A stretch of 64,000 bases of DNA from Oryza sativa Japonica Group (lineage: Eukaryota > Streptophyta > Magnoliopsida > Poales > Poaceae), in assembly GCF_034140825.1 (NCBI RefSeq), contig NC_089037.1, positions 3,684,501 to 3,748,500 on the forward strand, in the 5' to 3' direction. Shown in pieces: positions 1 through 11,363 of the stretch. A program made the position numbers and the translations under genes. How positions within the stretch are numbered: position 1 is the stretch's first letter; each line of letters starts with the position of its first letter. A model generated the notes under the pieces. That model did no database searches and was not told the origin of the DNA. It saw only the letters and a program-made list of their open reading frames with translations.

Positions 1-66
1 TGAAAAATGTCTATTGTCATTGGATTATTTTTTTTACCCGTTGCAACGCACGGGCATTTTTGCTAG
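1..66 (+). mobile_element. Helitron 3' terminus (truncated by window start)
   Basis: The window opens in AT-rich sequence that ends with a short GC-rich hairpin (CCCGT...ACGGG, about 40-57). A few bases later comes CTAG (63-66) followed by T. A hairpin just upstream of CTRR, with insertion before T, is the diagnostic 3' end of Helitrons, and this hairpin sequence is common at rice Helitron ends. Only the end is visible, so autonomy and 5' boundary are unknown. Confidence 0.55.
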
Positions 67-375
67 TATTTATAAAAGGAAACTTTGTTGTATGATAATT
101 CGGAAAATAAAAAAGTAGTTAAAAATATATTTTGGTGCATTAATTATTAAATCATCTTTAGTATGCGGTCTGAAGTCTGAAAGCGCGATTTGTTTGCCGT
201 AAAAGAATAGGAAACTAACGAAAAGGACGCAAAAATCACCCAATTCCACTTTTCAATTTTGCGGACTTGGCGTTTTCCTTCTTCGTCTTTCCTTGTCCTG
301 TAGCGCCGCCTCTATCATGCCCTAGCCTACCTCCACCACCACCATCACCACCGTCTCGCTCGCGGTCTCGTCCCC

Positions 376-383
376 TATATATA
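376..383 (+). promoter_or_regulatory. TATA box of the MFS transporter gene
   Basis: TATATATA sits in a C-rich context about 590 bp upstream of the start codon. A likely 5' leader follows, with a plausible leader intron from about 468 (TCG|GTACGC) to 889 (pyrimidine-rich, TTCAG|AG). The downstream exon carries the ATG at 966. The intron and transcription start are inferred from splice-like motifs only. Confidence 0.45.
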
Positions 384-942
384 CCTCGCCGCCGGATCCG
401 CCTCGCCTCGTCCCGCGCTCTCTCCTCCCCTCCTCGACGAACAGCAAGCGCGCGCGCTCTCATCTCGGTACGCGTGCGAAATTCGCGAATGAGATTCTGA
501 AATTCCCTCCCGATTCTCGCATTCCTTTTGCTGCTGTTGCCGCCGGCGTCGCCGTGCCGCGGGTTCATATGCATTGCCGTTTTTCTTGGGGGGATTTTAC
601 GACGGCGGCCGCGGCGCGGCAACGTGTAGCCCTAGCGCGGCTAGCGCGGGCGCAGGACGGCGGCGAGTTGAGCGGAGGGGACGCGGCTGCACGCGCGGCG
701 CGGGGCGGCACGCGTCGCTCGCGTGCGGTGATCCCGCGCGCGCGCGGCGGCGCCGGCTGGCGTGAACGCAAGCTTACGCATGATCGCCATCAAATAAAAG
801 TCGCTTTTTCCTTTTTGTCATGCATCTCATGAGGCGTGGAATTATTCCCTGTCTGTTGCTAATGTGTGCAATCACCTCTGCATATTCAGAGATCGTAGCT
901 GAAGATTACACATTGGGAAACTGGTGTACTGCCTGCCTCTGC

Positions 943-963
943 GATCGATCGATCGATCGATCG
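943..963 (+). repeat. (GATC)n microsatellite in the 5' leader
   Basis: Five tandem GATC units run directly into the start codon context of the MFS transporter at 966. They lie in the 5' leader and may be length-polymorphic. Confidence 0.8.
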
Positions 964-965
964 CC

Positions 966-3900
966 ATGGCTGACGCGAAGGGCGACGAGGTGTTGGCGGA
1001 GGGACAGATGCCTCTGGGACGGTGGCCGATCCTGTCCTACGGTGTCGGCCACATGCTGAATGACATCACGTCTGCCTGCTGGTTCACTTACCTGCTCCTC
1101 TTCTTGCAAGAAATCGGGCTTGCTCCAAGGTAATCATTGCTAATTAATTAATTAAACCCACGTAGACAACAGCTCACAATCACACTAGTGGTCTGTGTGG
1201 AATTTCGATTTGTCTGAAGCAAAGTAATGTTGCTGCAGCAGCTCAGTTTATTAATCATGGCTTGTGTTCAATTTCTTGCAGGGATGCAGCTATTGTGATG
1301 CTTTCTGGCCAGGTTGCAGATGGCCTAATGACGATTCTTGCAGGCGAGATGGTACTAAATAAATTGAGAAACCGTTTGCTATTGCTGAATGCGCGCTGAT
1401 TAGCAAAATACAGTAACTGATCTGTGAGCAATGTATGTGGTATCTGATCAGATCGACCGATTTGGGCACTTCAAGCTGTGGCACATCGGAGGATCAATCC
1501 TAGTCGGCATCTCCTTCTCCTCTGTCTTCGGTGGATGTCTTCTCTGCACCGTCCTGGGGACCGATTCCTACCTTGTGAGAACCATTGGTTACAGCTTCTT
1601 CGCTGCCGTCTTCAACATCGGCTGGGCGGCCACACAAGTTTCACACATGTAAATTTGATCACTTGAACTTTGACAGAAGCTTCTATCTAATTTGCAATAT
1701 GTTTGGGCTCTGGCTTGGCATAGTGACATGGTTTTCTTCCTCTCAGGTCAATGGTGAACTGCATGACACTGAATTCCACAAGCCGGGTAGCCTTAGCAAG
1801 CTGCAGAAATGCGTTCACTATGGTAAGTACTACAGTTTTAGCATGGAAACATATTATTACTAGAATACTCTTTTTTTACTTAAGGTATCTCCGGGAAATT
1901 TCTTCCACTGAACTCTTGTTATTATAATAACCTTTTGCACATGACAAAGTGCATTGTTTCTATACCAAAGATGGTAGTATTCTTTTACTGCCATCTTTTA
2001 TCTGATTGAAGGTGGCCTGATATGTGCTTCAAAAATAATTCCTACTTGTTTAGTCTCCTGTGTCTTGTACCACTGCAATCATTGTTCTCATGAGGAAGAT
2101 GCTCACCAGTCACTACAAATGGAAAATGCAGGTGGCAAATCTTGGTTTATATGCGATAGCTTTGGTTGTATTTGCTTTAGTGAGCGCGAAGGCATGCTCA
2201 GACATTGTTCTTCAGGTGACTGCCTAACCTCGTCAGTTGTTAGATTTGGGTTTCTTGGTCAGTAAAAGATACTCCCTCCATTTTTTAATAGATGACGCCG
2301 TTGACTTTTTCTCACATGTTTGACCATTCGTCTTATTCAAAAAATTTACGTAATTATAATTTATTTTGTTATGAGTTCTTTTATCACTCATAGTACTTTA
2401 AGTGTAATTTATATCTTATACATTTGCATAAAATTTTTGAATAAGACGAATGGTCAAACATGTGAGAAAAAGTCAACGGCGTCATCTATTAAAAAATGGA
2501 GGTAGTATGATTTTACAGACCAGAGACTTACCTCCATGTACAATAGTATACTTGTTACTAAGTTGTTCGTATATTTATCTGCAGTACCGTTGGATAGCGT
2601 ACGTTTCAATTTTTGTGGGATGCTGCTTCCTAGTGGTGTTCTATGCTGGAACAAAGGAGCCGACGTATGTTTTTCTTTTTTCAGCGTAGAATAATGCATT
2701 AGACTTTTTTTTGGGCCGTGAAGGGTGTTTTCTGAAAGGGAGTGAATTTGGTTTTGCAGTTTGCAGTCGGGATCTGACTGCAAGAAATCGGCTAGGATTT
2801 CCTGGGGCTACTGGTTCAAGAAGGCCTTGTACTACCAAGTCGCTCTGTTGTATATGCTTGCAAGATTGATCACAAATGTCTCTCAGGTTGACATCGTCCC
2901 CACTCAGAATAGAAAATATTCTTAATTACTACTAGCAACATGAAAATGCACATTGCATACTCTACCATATCTGTTCCACTGTGACACTGATTGCCAAATA
3001 CGCATTTCGCTCCCTAAGTTTTCTCTCAAGTCTGAACATTAGTCTAAAAGAATTTTTTTTTCAGTCTCTCATCGCGTTCTACGTCACTAGAGACTTGAAG
3101 ATGAATGAGTACTCCAAAGCGATTGTGAGTTTTCAAACCTTTTTGGTTAACCTCTGTCCTTAGAAGATACCAATCATCTAATTCTCTAATTTTTGACCTG
3201 CATATATGCAGATACCAGCCATCATATTTTGCTGCAGCTTCCTCGTCTCTGTTGTTCTCCAGGTCTACTCCTGTCAGTTAACCCACTTATACTAGAACTA
3301 GAATATAACAAGTTAAGTTTTTTCTCACGTATTTTGCAAGTAAAATGCAGGAGATAAAGTGGAACAGCCGCCGCCTGAAGTCGCTCCTCACCATCGGAGC
3401 AATACTCTGGGTGATCGCTGGAGCCGCCGTCTTCGTCCTCCCGAGTCAGATGCACAACCTTATGTACCCTCTCGCTATGGTCATCGGAGCTGCAAACGCC
3501 CTCGTCATGGTAAAGAACAACAAGAACTGCACTTCTCATTTAGAGAACAAGAACTGCAATTGTCATTTTTGCGTGATGGGACGAATGATCTTCGAGTTCT
3601 GCTTATGCTCATGTGTGCTGATTTCCTGATCAGGTGACCACAATTGGGCTAGAGAGCGCGCTGGTAGGAGACGACTTGAACGGCTGCGCCTTCGTCTACG
3701 GCTCGCTCAGCTTCCTGGACAAGATGTCGTGTGGAATCGCCTTGTTTGTTCTAGAATCATACGAAGGTATCCGCTGTAAAAATGGCATATTTCAGCGCAT
3801 TAACCACCTAAATTCAGGATGCTTTGGTTTGTGGATACAATTGATGATCACTCATTGAAATTATGTTTCTCTCTTATTGCAGATTCGATTAGCTGCGGCG

Positions 3901-4055
3901 AGACGAGGGGGCTGTACACGGTGAGCAGGTTTGGGACAGGTCTGATCCCCTCGTGCTTTGCAGTCTTCGCGCTGCTGGTCACCTCAACCCTGAAGCTCCA
4001 GGACACCAACCCGAGAGCTGCCGCCGCTGCACTGGAAGCTCCACTCCTCGTCTGA
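966..4055 (+). CDS. Major facilitator superfamily transporter, MFSD12-like
   Basis: Twelve exons: 966-1129, 1282-1351, 1452-1648, 1747-1822, 2054-2215, 2585-2664, 2760-2886, 3065-3124, 3212-3262, 3351-3509, 3634-3766 and 3883-4055. They sum to 1,452 bp, or 483 residues, with GT-AG introns throughout. The product is very hydrophobic with about 12 membrane spans and starts MADAKGDEVLAEG. The N-terminal GVGHMLNDITSACWFTYLLLF stretch (20 residues or fewer are key: GHMLND, then WFTYLL) and the D-R-x-G-loop equivalent after span 2 (DRFGHFKLWH) match the MFSD12 / GPH-cation-symporter-like branch of MFS. Animal MFSD12 imports cysteine into lysosomes and melanosomes; the plant substrate is not known to me. 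It is an integral endomembrane protein, convergent with the LEA gene 610 bp downstream. An intronic Stowaway lies in intron 5. The family call is solid; the function is inferred. Confidence 0.88.
2272..2505. mobile_element. Stowaway MITE in intron 5 of the MFS gene
   Basis: Flanked by TA (2270-2271 and 2506-2507), with termini CTCCCTCC and GGAGGTAG. The terminal about 75 bp on each side are near-perfect inverted repeats (GACGCCGTTGAC near each end), giving a strong hairpin. It is a non-autonomous Tc1/mariner-class MITE of 234 bp, and its inverted repeats are well conserved. Confidence 0.92.
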
Positions 4056-4193
4056 AGCACGCCTCCGAGTGTGCTTCTCTTAAACTACAGGACACCAGAA
4101 AAATCGACTGTATGTATCACTGTATGTATCACGGGAAGAAGAAGAAGAACATACATAAGATGAAATTGCATTGCAGAACCCTCTTCAGTTCGG

Positions 4194-4233
4194 TCTGAAG
4201 AGGTAAGCTGCAGTCTGAAGAGGTAAGCTGCAG
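4194..4233 (+). repeat. 20-bp tandem duplication in the 3' flank of the MFS gene
   Basis: TCTGAAGAGGTAAGCTGCAG occurs twice in tandem. A second looser duplication lies at about 4387-4525, with repeated AAAGATTCAGTTT and CAAGTTCTCTACAGAA blocks. Apart from these, 4056-4664 holds only the 3' flanks of two convergent genes. Confidence 0.85.
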
Positions 4234-4664
4234 CGTGATAGTGTCTAGTAAGATTCAGAATTCTGGCCCGAATCTTAAACCTTCGATGCTTGTAGGCAGT
4301 TAGAAATGATCTAATCAGCTCTGTTACTGCTTCTTTTCAATTAGATTTGAAAAGGTCCAATGCTTGTAGCAATCTGTACCAGTGTTGTATCAAAGATTCA
4401 GTTTCGAGTGAGGTTTCCGTGGAAAACAGCAAAAGATTCAGTTTTGAGTGAAGTTTCAGTGGGAAAAACACAGTAACTTGTTTCAAACAAGTTCTCTACA
4501 GAATACAAACAAGTTCTCTACAGAAAGATCACATTATTGTACAAAATGCAACAGCATACAGAAAACGGCATCGTGTGGAGAGCTACAGCAAACACACTGA
4601 AAAACATCACTGAAAAGTGCTATGTTGACATGGGCTAATCGGTGTCCGTACGCCGGCGGCTAGC

Positions 4665-5608
4665 TCAGAGCTCGTCGACCGTGCGGGGCTTTTGCTTGCC
4701 GTCGACGTGGCGGTGGTGATGCTTCTTCTCCTTGCCGTGATCGGCGGCGTCGTCGGCGCCGGTGACGCGCTCCTTCACCTCCTCCACCTTCTCCTTCGCC
4801 TTCTCCTTCACCTTCTCGTACCCCTCGTTCGCCTTCTCCCTCGCCGCCTCCGCCGTCTCCCACGCGGCGTCCTTCGCCGCCTCCGCCTTCTCCCACGCCG
4901 CGTCCTTCGCCGCGCCGGCCTTCCCCTTCGCCGCCTCCTTGGACTGCCTCGCCTTCTCGCCGGCCGCCTCCGCCTTCTCCCGCGCCGCGTCCTTCGCCGC
5001 CCCGGCCTTCTCCGCCGCGGCGTCCTTCGCCGAGCTTGTCTTCTCCCACGCCGCGTCCTTCGCCGACCCGGCCTTCTCCGCCGCGGCGTCCTTCGCCGAG
5101 CTGGTCCTCTCCCACGCGCTGTCCTTCGCCGCCCCGGCCTTCTCCGCGGCGGCGTCGGTGGATTGCCGGAGCGTCTCCTGCGCCTTGCCGGCCTTGTCCC
5201 TGGCGGCGTCGGTGGATTGCCGGAGAGTCTCCTGCGCCTTGCCGGCCTTGTCCTTGGCGGCGTCGGTGGATTGCCGGAGAGTCTCCTGCGCCTTGCCGGC
5301 CTTGTCCTTGGCGGCGTCGTACCCCTCGCCGGCCTTCTCCTTGGCCGTCTCTTCGACCTTGGCCTTGCCCTGCTTCGACTGCTCGTGCACCTCGGCGCCC
5401 CTCTCGCCGGCCGCCTCGGCGGCCTCCTTGGTCTTGTGCTTGGCCTGCTCCGCTCTCCTGGTCGCCTCGCCGGCGGCGCCCTTCGCCGCCTCCTTCGTCT
5501 TCTCCTTTGCCTGCTCAGCCTTGCTCGACGCGCCCGACGCCGTCGCCTCCGCCGCCTCCTTCGCGTCCCCGGCCTTCTTGCTCGTCTGCCTCCCTGCCTC
5601 TGCACAGT

Positions 5609-5641
<33 letters not shown>

Positions 5642-6004
5642 CCACATGTTAATTAGCTCCAACACACGATGGCATCAGGCATGGCAAGATGCCGCCGGCG
5701 AGCGCGCGCGGCGGCGCGCGGCGAGTTTCGACGTACCGGAGGCGGTGTGCTGGGCGGACTTGGCGGCGTGGCCGGCCTTGCGCGCGGCGTCCTCCTCCTC
5801 GTCGACGTCGGCGACGTGGTGCTTCAGCCCGAGCCCCTCGGTGATCTTCTCCTTGGCCCAGCCCGTCCACGACTCGTCCTCCTTGCTCGCCGCGTCCTCC
5901 GTGCCAGCCTCCGCCTTCGTCGCCACGGCGGCCGCCGCCACCACAGCAAACAGCAGCAGCAGCAGCGTCACCGCCAGCCTCCTCGACCGCGACACGATCG
6001 CCAT
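4665..6004 (-). CDS. LEA_4 (group 3) late embryogenesis abundant protein, secretory/ER type
   Basis: Two exons (6004-5737 and 5599-4665) encode 400 residues. Residues 1-31 form a classic signal peptide: basic MAIVSRSRR, a Leu/Val/Ala hydrophobic core and an A-E-A cleavage region. After an acidic stretch follows a long Ala/Lys/Glu-rich, repeat-built amphipathic-helix region of the LEA_4 type, which includes three tandem 18-residue units DAAKDKAGKAQETLRQST (genomic about 5150-5318). The chain ends RTVDEL, an HDEL/KDEL-like ER-retention tail. LEA_4 proteins are intrinsically disordered, fold on drying and protect membranes and proteins; this one is predicted for the ER lumen. The start is fixed by the signal peptide. 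The promoter has several ACGT elements, consistent with ABA or drought control. The long open frames on the opposite strand are GC-driven shadows. Confidence 0.9.
5150..5318 (-). repeat. 54-bp in-frame tandem repeat (x3) in the LEA gene
   Basis: Three 54-bp units encode the 18-residue DAA(K/R)DKAGKAQETLRQST. The second and third are nearly identical, pointing to recent duplication. Further diverged 11- and 22-residue periodicity (AAWEKTSSAKDAAAEKAG) continues downstream. Confidence 0.85.
5614..5640. repeat. (CA)n microsatellite next to the LEA 3' splice site
   Basis: About 13 uninterrupted CA units ((TG)n on the sense strand of the LEA gene) lie in the 137-bp LEA intron, ending only about 14 bases upstream of the acceptor at 5600. 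It is probably a polymorphic marker. Confidence 0.95.
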
Positions 6005-6352
6005 TGCTCGTGACGTACGTGAACTCCTCCAAACAAGAACAGATAATCGCTTTCGCGTGCTAGAGAATACGAGAAGTCGCGAACCCAACAGTGCGGTGAT
6101 CACGCTGGGGTTTATGGGGTTTTATGGGGGAGATGGGTGAGGACGCGTGGAGAGGTTGGCGATGGCGAGGCGGGTGGCCGCGCGACGGGTGTCCGTCTCG
6201 GGTGGCACGTCGTCCGCCGCGGGCTGGCACGTACGCAGCGCGAGTAGAAGCTTTTTTGGGTTGGGCAACTTGGAATTTGGATGATGAAGAGGGTTCTAGG
6301 CGTTTCGGCTCGACCCCTTTGACGTTGCGTGTCGCGGAGGAGGCAGCACGTG
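6005..6352 (-). promoter_or_regulatory. LEA gene promoter with ACGT (ABRE-like) elements
   Basis: Upstream of the LEA start, read on the minus strand, are an ATAAA-type TATA-like motif near 6115-6130, a CE3-like GACGCGTGG around 6131-6139, ACGTGCC-type elements near 6200 and 6227, and a CACGTG G-box at 6347-6352. ABREs paired with coupling elements are the established ABA-response layout of LEA genes. The arrangement is seen; ABA control is inferred. Confidence 0.5.
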
Positions 6353-6589
6353 TGGTCCGATTTTGGGTCGGCCGGTGTCCGATGGTGTGATGGTTTTGGT
6401 TTGGTATCTCCTTTGGTTGCCAACGCACGCAGGGAGATGGTATGGTAGTAGTAAAGAAATGGAGCATGTTGAAGCATGTTTGTCGTCATGGAGCATCGTC
6501 AGCACATCACGGCACCAGGCTAGAAAAGTGATTCGTATCACTCGATCGTAAATCGTAATATTAGATATCTTAATCTTAATTATTTTAAT

Positions 6590-6851
6590 ATTTTATTTGT
6601 TTTATATTATAAATCGCTTTGAATTTTCTTAAGTTCAACTTCTTCAAGTATGATTAAGTTTATGAAAAAATTTAGTAATATCTACAACACAAAATTAGTT
6701 TCGTTCAAACTAACATTTAATATTTAATCTTTTTTATAATATGTTTGTTTTGTGTCAAAAATATTGCTAAATTTTCTATAAATTTGAGTAAATTTAACAT
6801 AAGTTTGATTAGGAAAAATATTCAAAATGACTTATAATATGAAAAAGAGAG
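6590..6851. mobile_element. Degenerate Stowaway-type MITE
   Basis: An AT-rich element with TTTATATTATAAATCGCTTTGAAT near the left end and a diverged inverted counterpart (AAAATGACTTATAATATGAAA) near the right, ending GAGAG-TA. Both ends are worn; the left boundary is approximate. It belongs to the same sequence family as the elements at 11843 and 23669. It separates the divergent LEA and DUF3110 genes. Confidence 0.6.
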
Positions 6852-7334
6852 TAGTTGATATCTTGACTTCCTAGTTCCTAACTATCGAAATAATTGGGGT
6901 TAAGATTTTCGGTATTGATATGGAAGTAGTTCAAGTGAACTTATTCCGCTGGGCTAGGGGGAAGTAGGACGGCCCGGTTCGTTCAGTCCGTATCAGCCCA
7001 GATTCCATTGTGGGGCCGAAGTTGTACATTTTATGATGGGCCGTGCCCCCTGATAAGTTGGGCCAAATTCTAACTAGCCCATTTCTCCTCCAACAAAAAA
7101 AGCTGGTCCAAAACGTGACACGGCGCGAGGCCGACCGACCGAACCTGACTGCGAAGCGTGCCGAACTCAGCTACTCCTATTACCCACCGCGGTAGAAAGA
7201 TCTGCCACGAGTTGCCGTGTCCACGTTCCACTCTTCTCTTCTCCCGATTTTACTCCCAACTTTTTTTTTCCTCTCTCTCTCTCTCTCGATTTTCTCATCT
7301 CCACTGCTCCACGCTTCCAGGGAAGAACGTAGAA

Positions 7335-9127
7335 ATGGCAGCTTGCTTGCCATCCCTCTCACCGCCGCCGCATCAGGCGCCGGTGCCGGCGGCGACGACC
7401 GCGCTGGCGGGGAACCTGACCTCGTCCCTCCTCTCCCTGCCCCCGCCGCTGCCCCGCCTCGCCGTCTCGCACCGCAGGGCGGTGGTCGCCGCGGCCTCGT
7501 CCCGGCCCCCGCCCCCGCCATCGCGGGAGGGGGGTGATGGTGGTGGTGAGGAGGAGGAGGAGGTGGAGAGGGCGATGGGGATGGACGGCGGCATCCCTGG
7601 CACCTCCGGCGAGTTCCTGCGCCGCGTCTCCTCCCGCGCGTACGGCATGCGGCGCCACCTCATGGAATCGCTCGACTCCCTCGCCTACGATGGTAAGAGT
7701 TGTCGGATCCTCACCCTCTTTTCGTGGATCGTATCCGTTCTTGATCGATTATTAAGGAGTAAAAGAAAAAAAATCTTCGATCGATTTAGGGGTTTTAGTT
7801 TTTACTAGGGGGTTTACCGAGATCGCTCGATAAACTGCGTTCTCCATACTCTTGAAGTGTCCGAAGATTTCATCTTTATCTGTTTGATTTGGCATCAGCA
7901 CCAACGACGTGAGGCTTGTACGTGCACGCGTACATACCGTATTTCGTGATATACGTGTGATTCGAGGTTTGCCTAGTTAAGACTTAAGAGCATGCGTGTA
8001 CGTGACAATTAACAGTAACAATCTCTAGCTGTTTCCACAGTTTTTGGCTCTGCTCAATGTATCGAGATTTGAATGTTGACATGTCATTGTAACAAAGTGC
8101 TGAATTGACATGTATGCTGTAGTAAAACATACCATCCTGCATTCAGTAGTATCAGAAACACTGATCCCCACTCCCTAGTTAAGCTTTATATTTTAACACT
8201 TTGATTTTTCAATCAAAGATCGGTTAGAAATGGTGTTCAAAAGATTTATGCTTTTAGAAATGCTGTTTTCTTTGTATGCTTTGCTAAACTGTTTTACAAG
8301 CATGGCAGTCTGAAATTTTACTAACTGGTGTTTTTCTTCTGGTTCAGTGTTGGAGACAAACCCATGGAGAGAAGACTCCAAACCAGTCTATGTACTGGCT
8401 AGAAGAGATAACCATCTATGGACAATGAAAACCCGTAGGAGTCGCAGGTTAGAGTTATTTTGCTGCTGTTGCGCTTACACGTGTAATTTTGCTGTTACTG
8501 AACATTCTGAACAAGTCATGTTATCTCTATTTTCTTCAGTGAAGTTGAAAGGGAACTTGGAATGCTCTTAAAGGGAGGGGGTTCAGGAGTTGGGACTAAA
8601 TCAAAATACTCTGGTTCCAAGTTTAACATGCTTGTTGAAGATATCAGAGAGGGAATACTGGTGAGTAGTTAAAGAGAGGGGTTAAATTTTGTGGATGATT
8701 TCTTTGAGAACCGACTAGGTGTCCTGCTTTTCCTCTGGGTTTTCAGTTGTTTACATAGCTACTTGCTTGACATTCTCTTGAATCATATCATCCTTTGTCT
8801 CAGGTATTTGAAGACGAGGACGATGCTGCAAAATACTGTGACATTCTACAGGGTGGCGGCCAAGGTTGTGAGGGGATTGCAGAGATAGAGGCATCATCGG
8901 TAAGAAATTTGGTGGACATGGGCCTTCATAGTACCAATTTGTGGTTGGCAATTGATCATAGTAGTAGTACTTATGTACCGGGTTACACTCGTTCTTGTCT
9001 GCAGGTTTTCAACATCTGCCATAAAATGAAAGCTCTTGCCGTCCTTTTCCGTCGTGGTAGGACCCCTCCATTGCCTCAAAGCCTTGAGCGCGACTTAAGG
9101 GCAAGAAAGAGATCATTGGAAGACTAG
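7335..9127 (+). CDS. DUF3110 domain protein, predicted chloroplastic
   Basis: Five exons (7335-7692, 8348-8447, 8540-8660, 8804-8899, 9005-9127) encode 265 residues. The start MAACLPSLS opens a long Ser/Pro/Ala/Arg-rich, acid-poor region typical of a chloroplast transit peptide, and a GC-rich CT-tract leader (7266-7288) precedes it. The second half has the conserved DUF3110 block: VYVLARRDNHLWTMKTRRSR, then FNMLVEDIREGILVFEDEDD, then a short helical C-terminus ending KRSLED. DUF3110 is found in cyanobacteria and plastids and its molecular function is not established. The gene is convergent with the DUF1997 gene; stop codons lie 455 bp apart, and 9128-9581 contains only 3' flank. Confidence 0.88.
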
Positions 9128-9581
9128 AGTCTTTCTGATACATAGTATAGAACTTCTAATTGTATATTCGTCTAGCTGTTGAAGCAAAGGCCCTAGGCCC
9201 TGTATACTACGTGGTATGTAGATCCACAATAGCACGTGGTACATACATCCACAATAGCCTAAGAGGAAAGGAAGTCAAATCTGACAGAAAACATGTCCAA
9301 TAGCTCGAGATATTAACAATCTCAGTAAATTGATTATTCTTGCCATTATGTACATTCTAAATGCTTCAGTTTACAATGAATAAATGAGATCTGTTAAGTT
9401 ATTCTCTCCATCTTTTCTTGAGGCTTGATGAACAATACAATTATGTTGCCATCATGCTGAATTGCTGATGATCAGATGAGCTCCAAACAATTTGGTGTAG
9501 TGACTGCCATCTCTATTACTACTGGCAGTGAATGCTTGGAAAAGATCTTCTATTTTTGAAATGAAATGCTTGAAAAAACTT

Positions 9582-11363
9582 TCAGGGTGTAGTCTTCTTT
9601 TCAGTTAGCTTCTCCCTCCTGTACCTCTTGAAATCGGCTGCCAGGCCATTGTCGAAATCCTGCTTCATCTGCAGTGCTAGCTGCCTCAGCACCTGCACCA
9701 TGATCATCATAAACAATCAAAGACAGAATGTTAAGATTTTGCAAAGCAGTATATATATGTTGACTGTTGTTAAATTATTTAAAGCTTTTCATTACTCTTT
9801 GGATAGTTTTTGAACAACCAAAGAAACATCCACTCGAGGGATCAAAATAGCTTTCCAATAAAAAATTCAGATACCCATCAGCTAGGGATAAAAACAGTTC
9901 TCCAATAAAAAAAATTCAGCTACCCATCAGCTAGGATGAGTCTTTTGACATGGGTCACTTACATGCGGGCCTTTTGGAAATGTGGGACCCATATACCAGT
10001 CACTCAAAATCAGAGGACAGAGTCGTGTAGAGGATCTTTCCAGTTTCCATGATACCATCTCTTTCTGCTTGCACAAAAGCAGCGAAGGTGCTGAAAAATG
10101 CTCACCGTCTCGCCGACGCCTCTGATGACGCCCTCCGGCACCAGCGCGAGCACCGGCGGCAGGTTGAAGCCGACGCTCATCTCGACGTGGCCCCTCAGGC
10201 TCTTCCTCCCCTCCGGCCGCGGGTACAGCGACCCGCGGACGGTCAGGGCGAGGTGCGACGGCATCGCGTTGCTGTCCAGCCCGTCCAGCTTGTAGTCCGT
10301 CTGCTCCCCCGCCATAGCAGCGTTTCAGAGCTTTCAGAGTTCTGAACTTTCTCTGACAGAAAATGCAGGAAGAGAAAAATAAAATGGGCGGCGAATTGTT
10401 ACCACTTCCATGAGCAGGAGGCTGGTTGCCTTGACGGGGACGTGCGGCGGGTACTCCTTGCCGCCGGATTTGCTTACGAACCGCATCACGATCACCGGCG
10501 ACGCCGACAGGAACAGGAACTGGATCGGCAGAAGCTGCACGCTCCATTCTTCCTGCAGAAAAAAAAAGAACTCTCTTTTAGCCTCGCAGAAATAGAAAAA
10601 GCTGATCATCCTTGCAGAAATGAAGCCATGATCGCCGGAGAGAAATTGTTGCTGACGACGAGACAAAAAAAAGAGAGCAAAGCTTCAACATTTTGCATGC
10701 TTTGCAGTTTGCACAAAGTGAAGTTGAGAAAAGGAAATTGGGGAAGAAATGGTGATGTGCAACTGAACTCACATCACTGAGCTTGGTTCTCTTGCGCTTA
10801 TCAGGGAACACGGCTCCAACAATCCTGGGCCTGTTCTGAAGGTACTCATCGATGGATGCCTGCATCAGGAAATTCCCAGGGAAGAGTCAGATCATCTCAA
10901 AGAGTGTTAACTGATCATCTCCCAAATCTTACATGCTACATGCATCAGGCAAGAAACCTACCCCTGGAGTCTCGGTCATGGGGATGTCAGTGTTGAATCT
11001 GTAGGAGAAGGTGAACATGTCTCTCGGATTGATCTTCTCCTTCGACTTCGACTTGTTGCCATAGGAAGGAGTCTTGAGAGTACATGTCGTGAGCATCCTC
11101 GACGACGGTGAAACACCCAGAGGAAGATCATTTCTTGATCTTGATCTTGATATTTCTCCCACTGATCTGGATGGTGTCACCCTGGTGCAGATGCACTGCA
11201 TGCTCCTGCTACTACCTGCAACACACTACTTGCACTGTTACATTGCTCTCGTGTATTCAAGTGTAAGTAGCATGCTGTTAGAATATTGTTTCCTTGAAAC
11301 GGAGGAGAGTTAGGCACCTGGATGGATGGCATGATGAGATGAGCTGACACTTAGCAATGCCAT
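9582..11363 (-). CDS. DUF1997 domain protein, predicted chloroplastic
   Basis: Six exons on the minus strand (11363-11318, 11215-10962, 10859-10773, 10552-10403, 10300-10106, 9692-9582) encode 280 residues. MALLSVSSSHHAIHPG is followed by a Ser/Arg/Thr-rich, acid-poor stretch resembling a plastid transit peptide. The mature part is a DUF1997 domain: beta-rich with KINPRDMFTFSYRF, IDEYLQNRPRIVGAVFPDKR, a hydrophobic IQFLFLSASPVIVMRF and GSLYPRPEGRKSLRGHVEM. The family is shared by plants and cyanobacteria, looks like an SRPBCC-type lipid- or ligand-binding fold, and has no assigned reaction known to me. All introns are short GT-AG. It faces another plastid DUF gene tail to tail. Confidence 0.87.

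Noticed and set aside
4692-6140. Long plus-strand open frames (up to 482 codons) opposite the LEA gene
   Set aside because: They are antisense shadows of a GC-rich, Ala/Lys repeat coding region. Products are Leu/Arg- or Ser/Ala-monotonous with no domain, while the minus strand gives a coherent signal-peptide LEA_4 protein with proper splicing.
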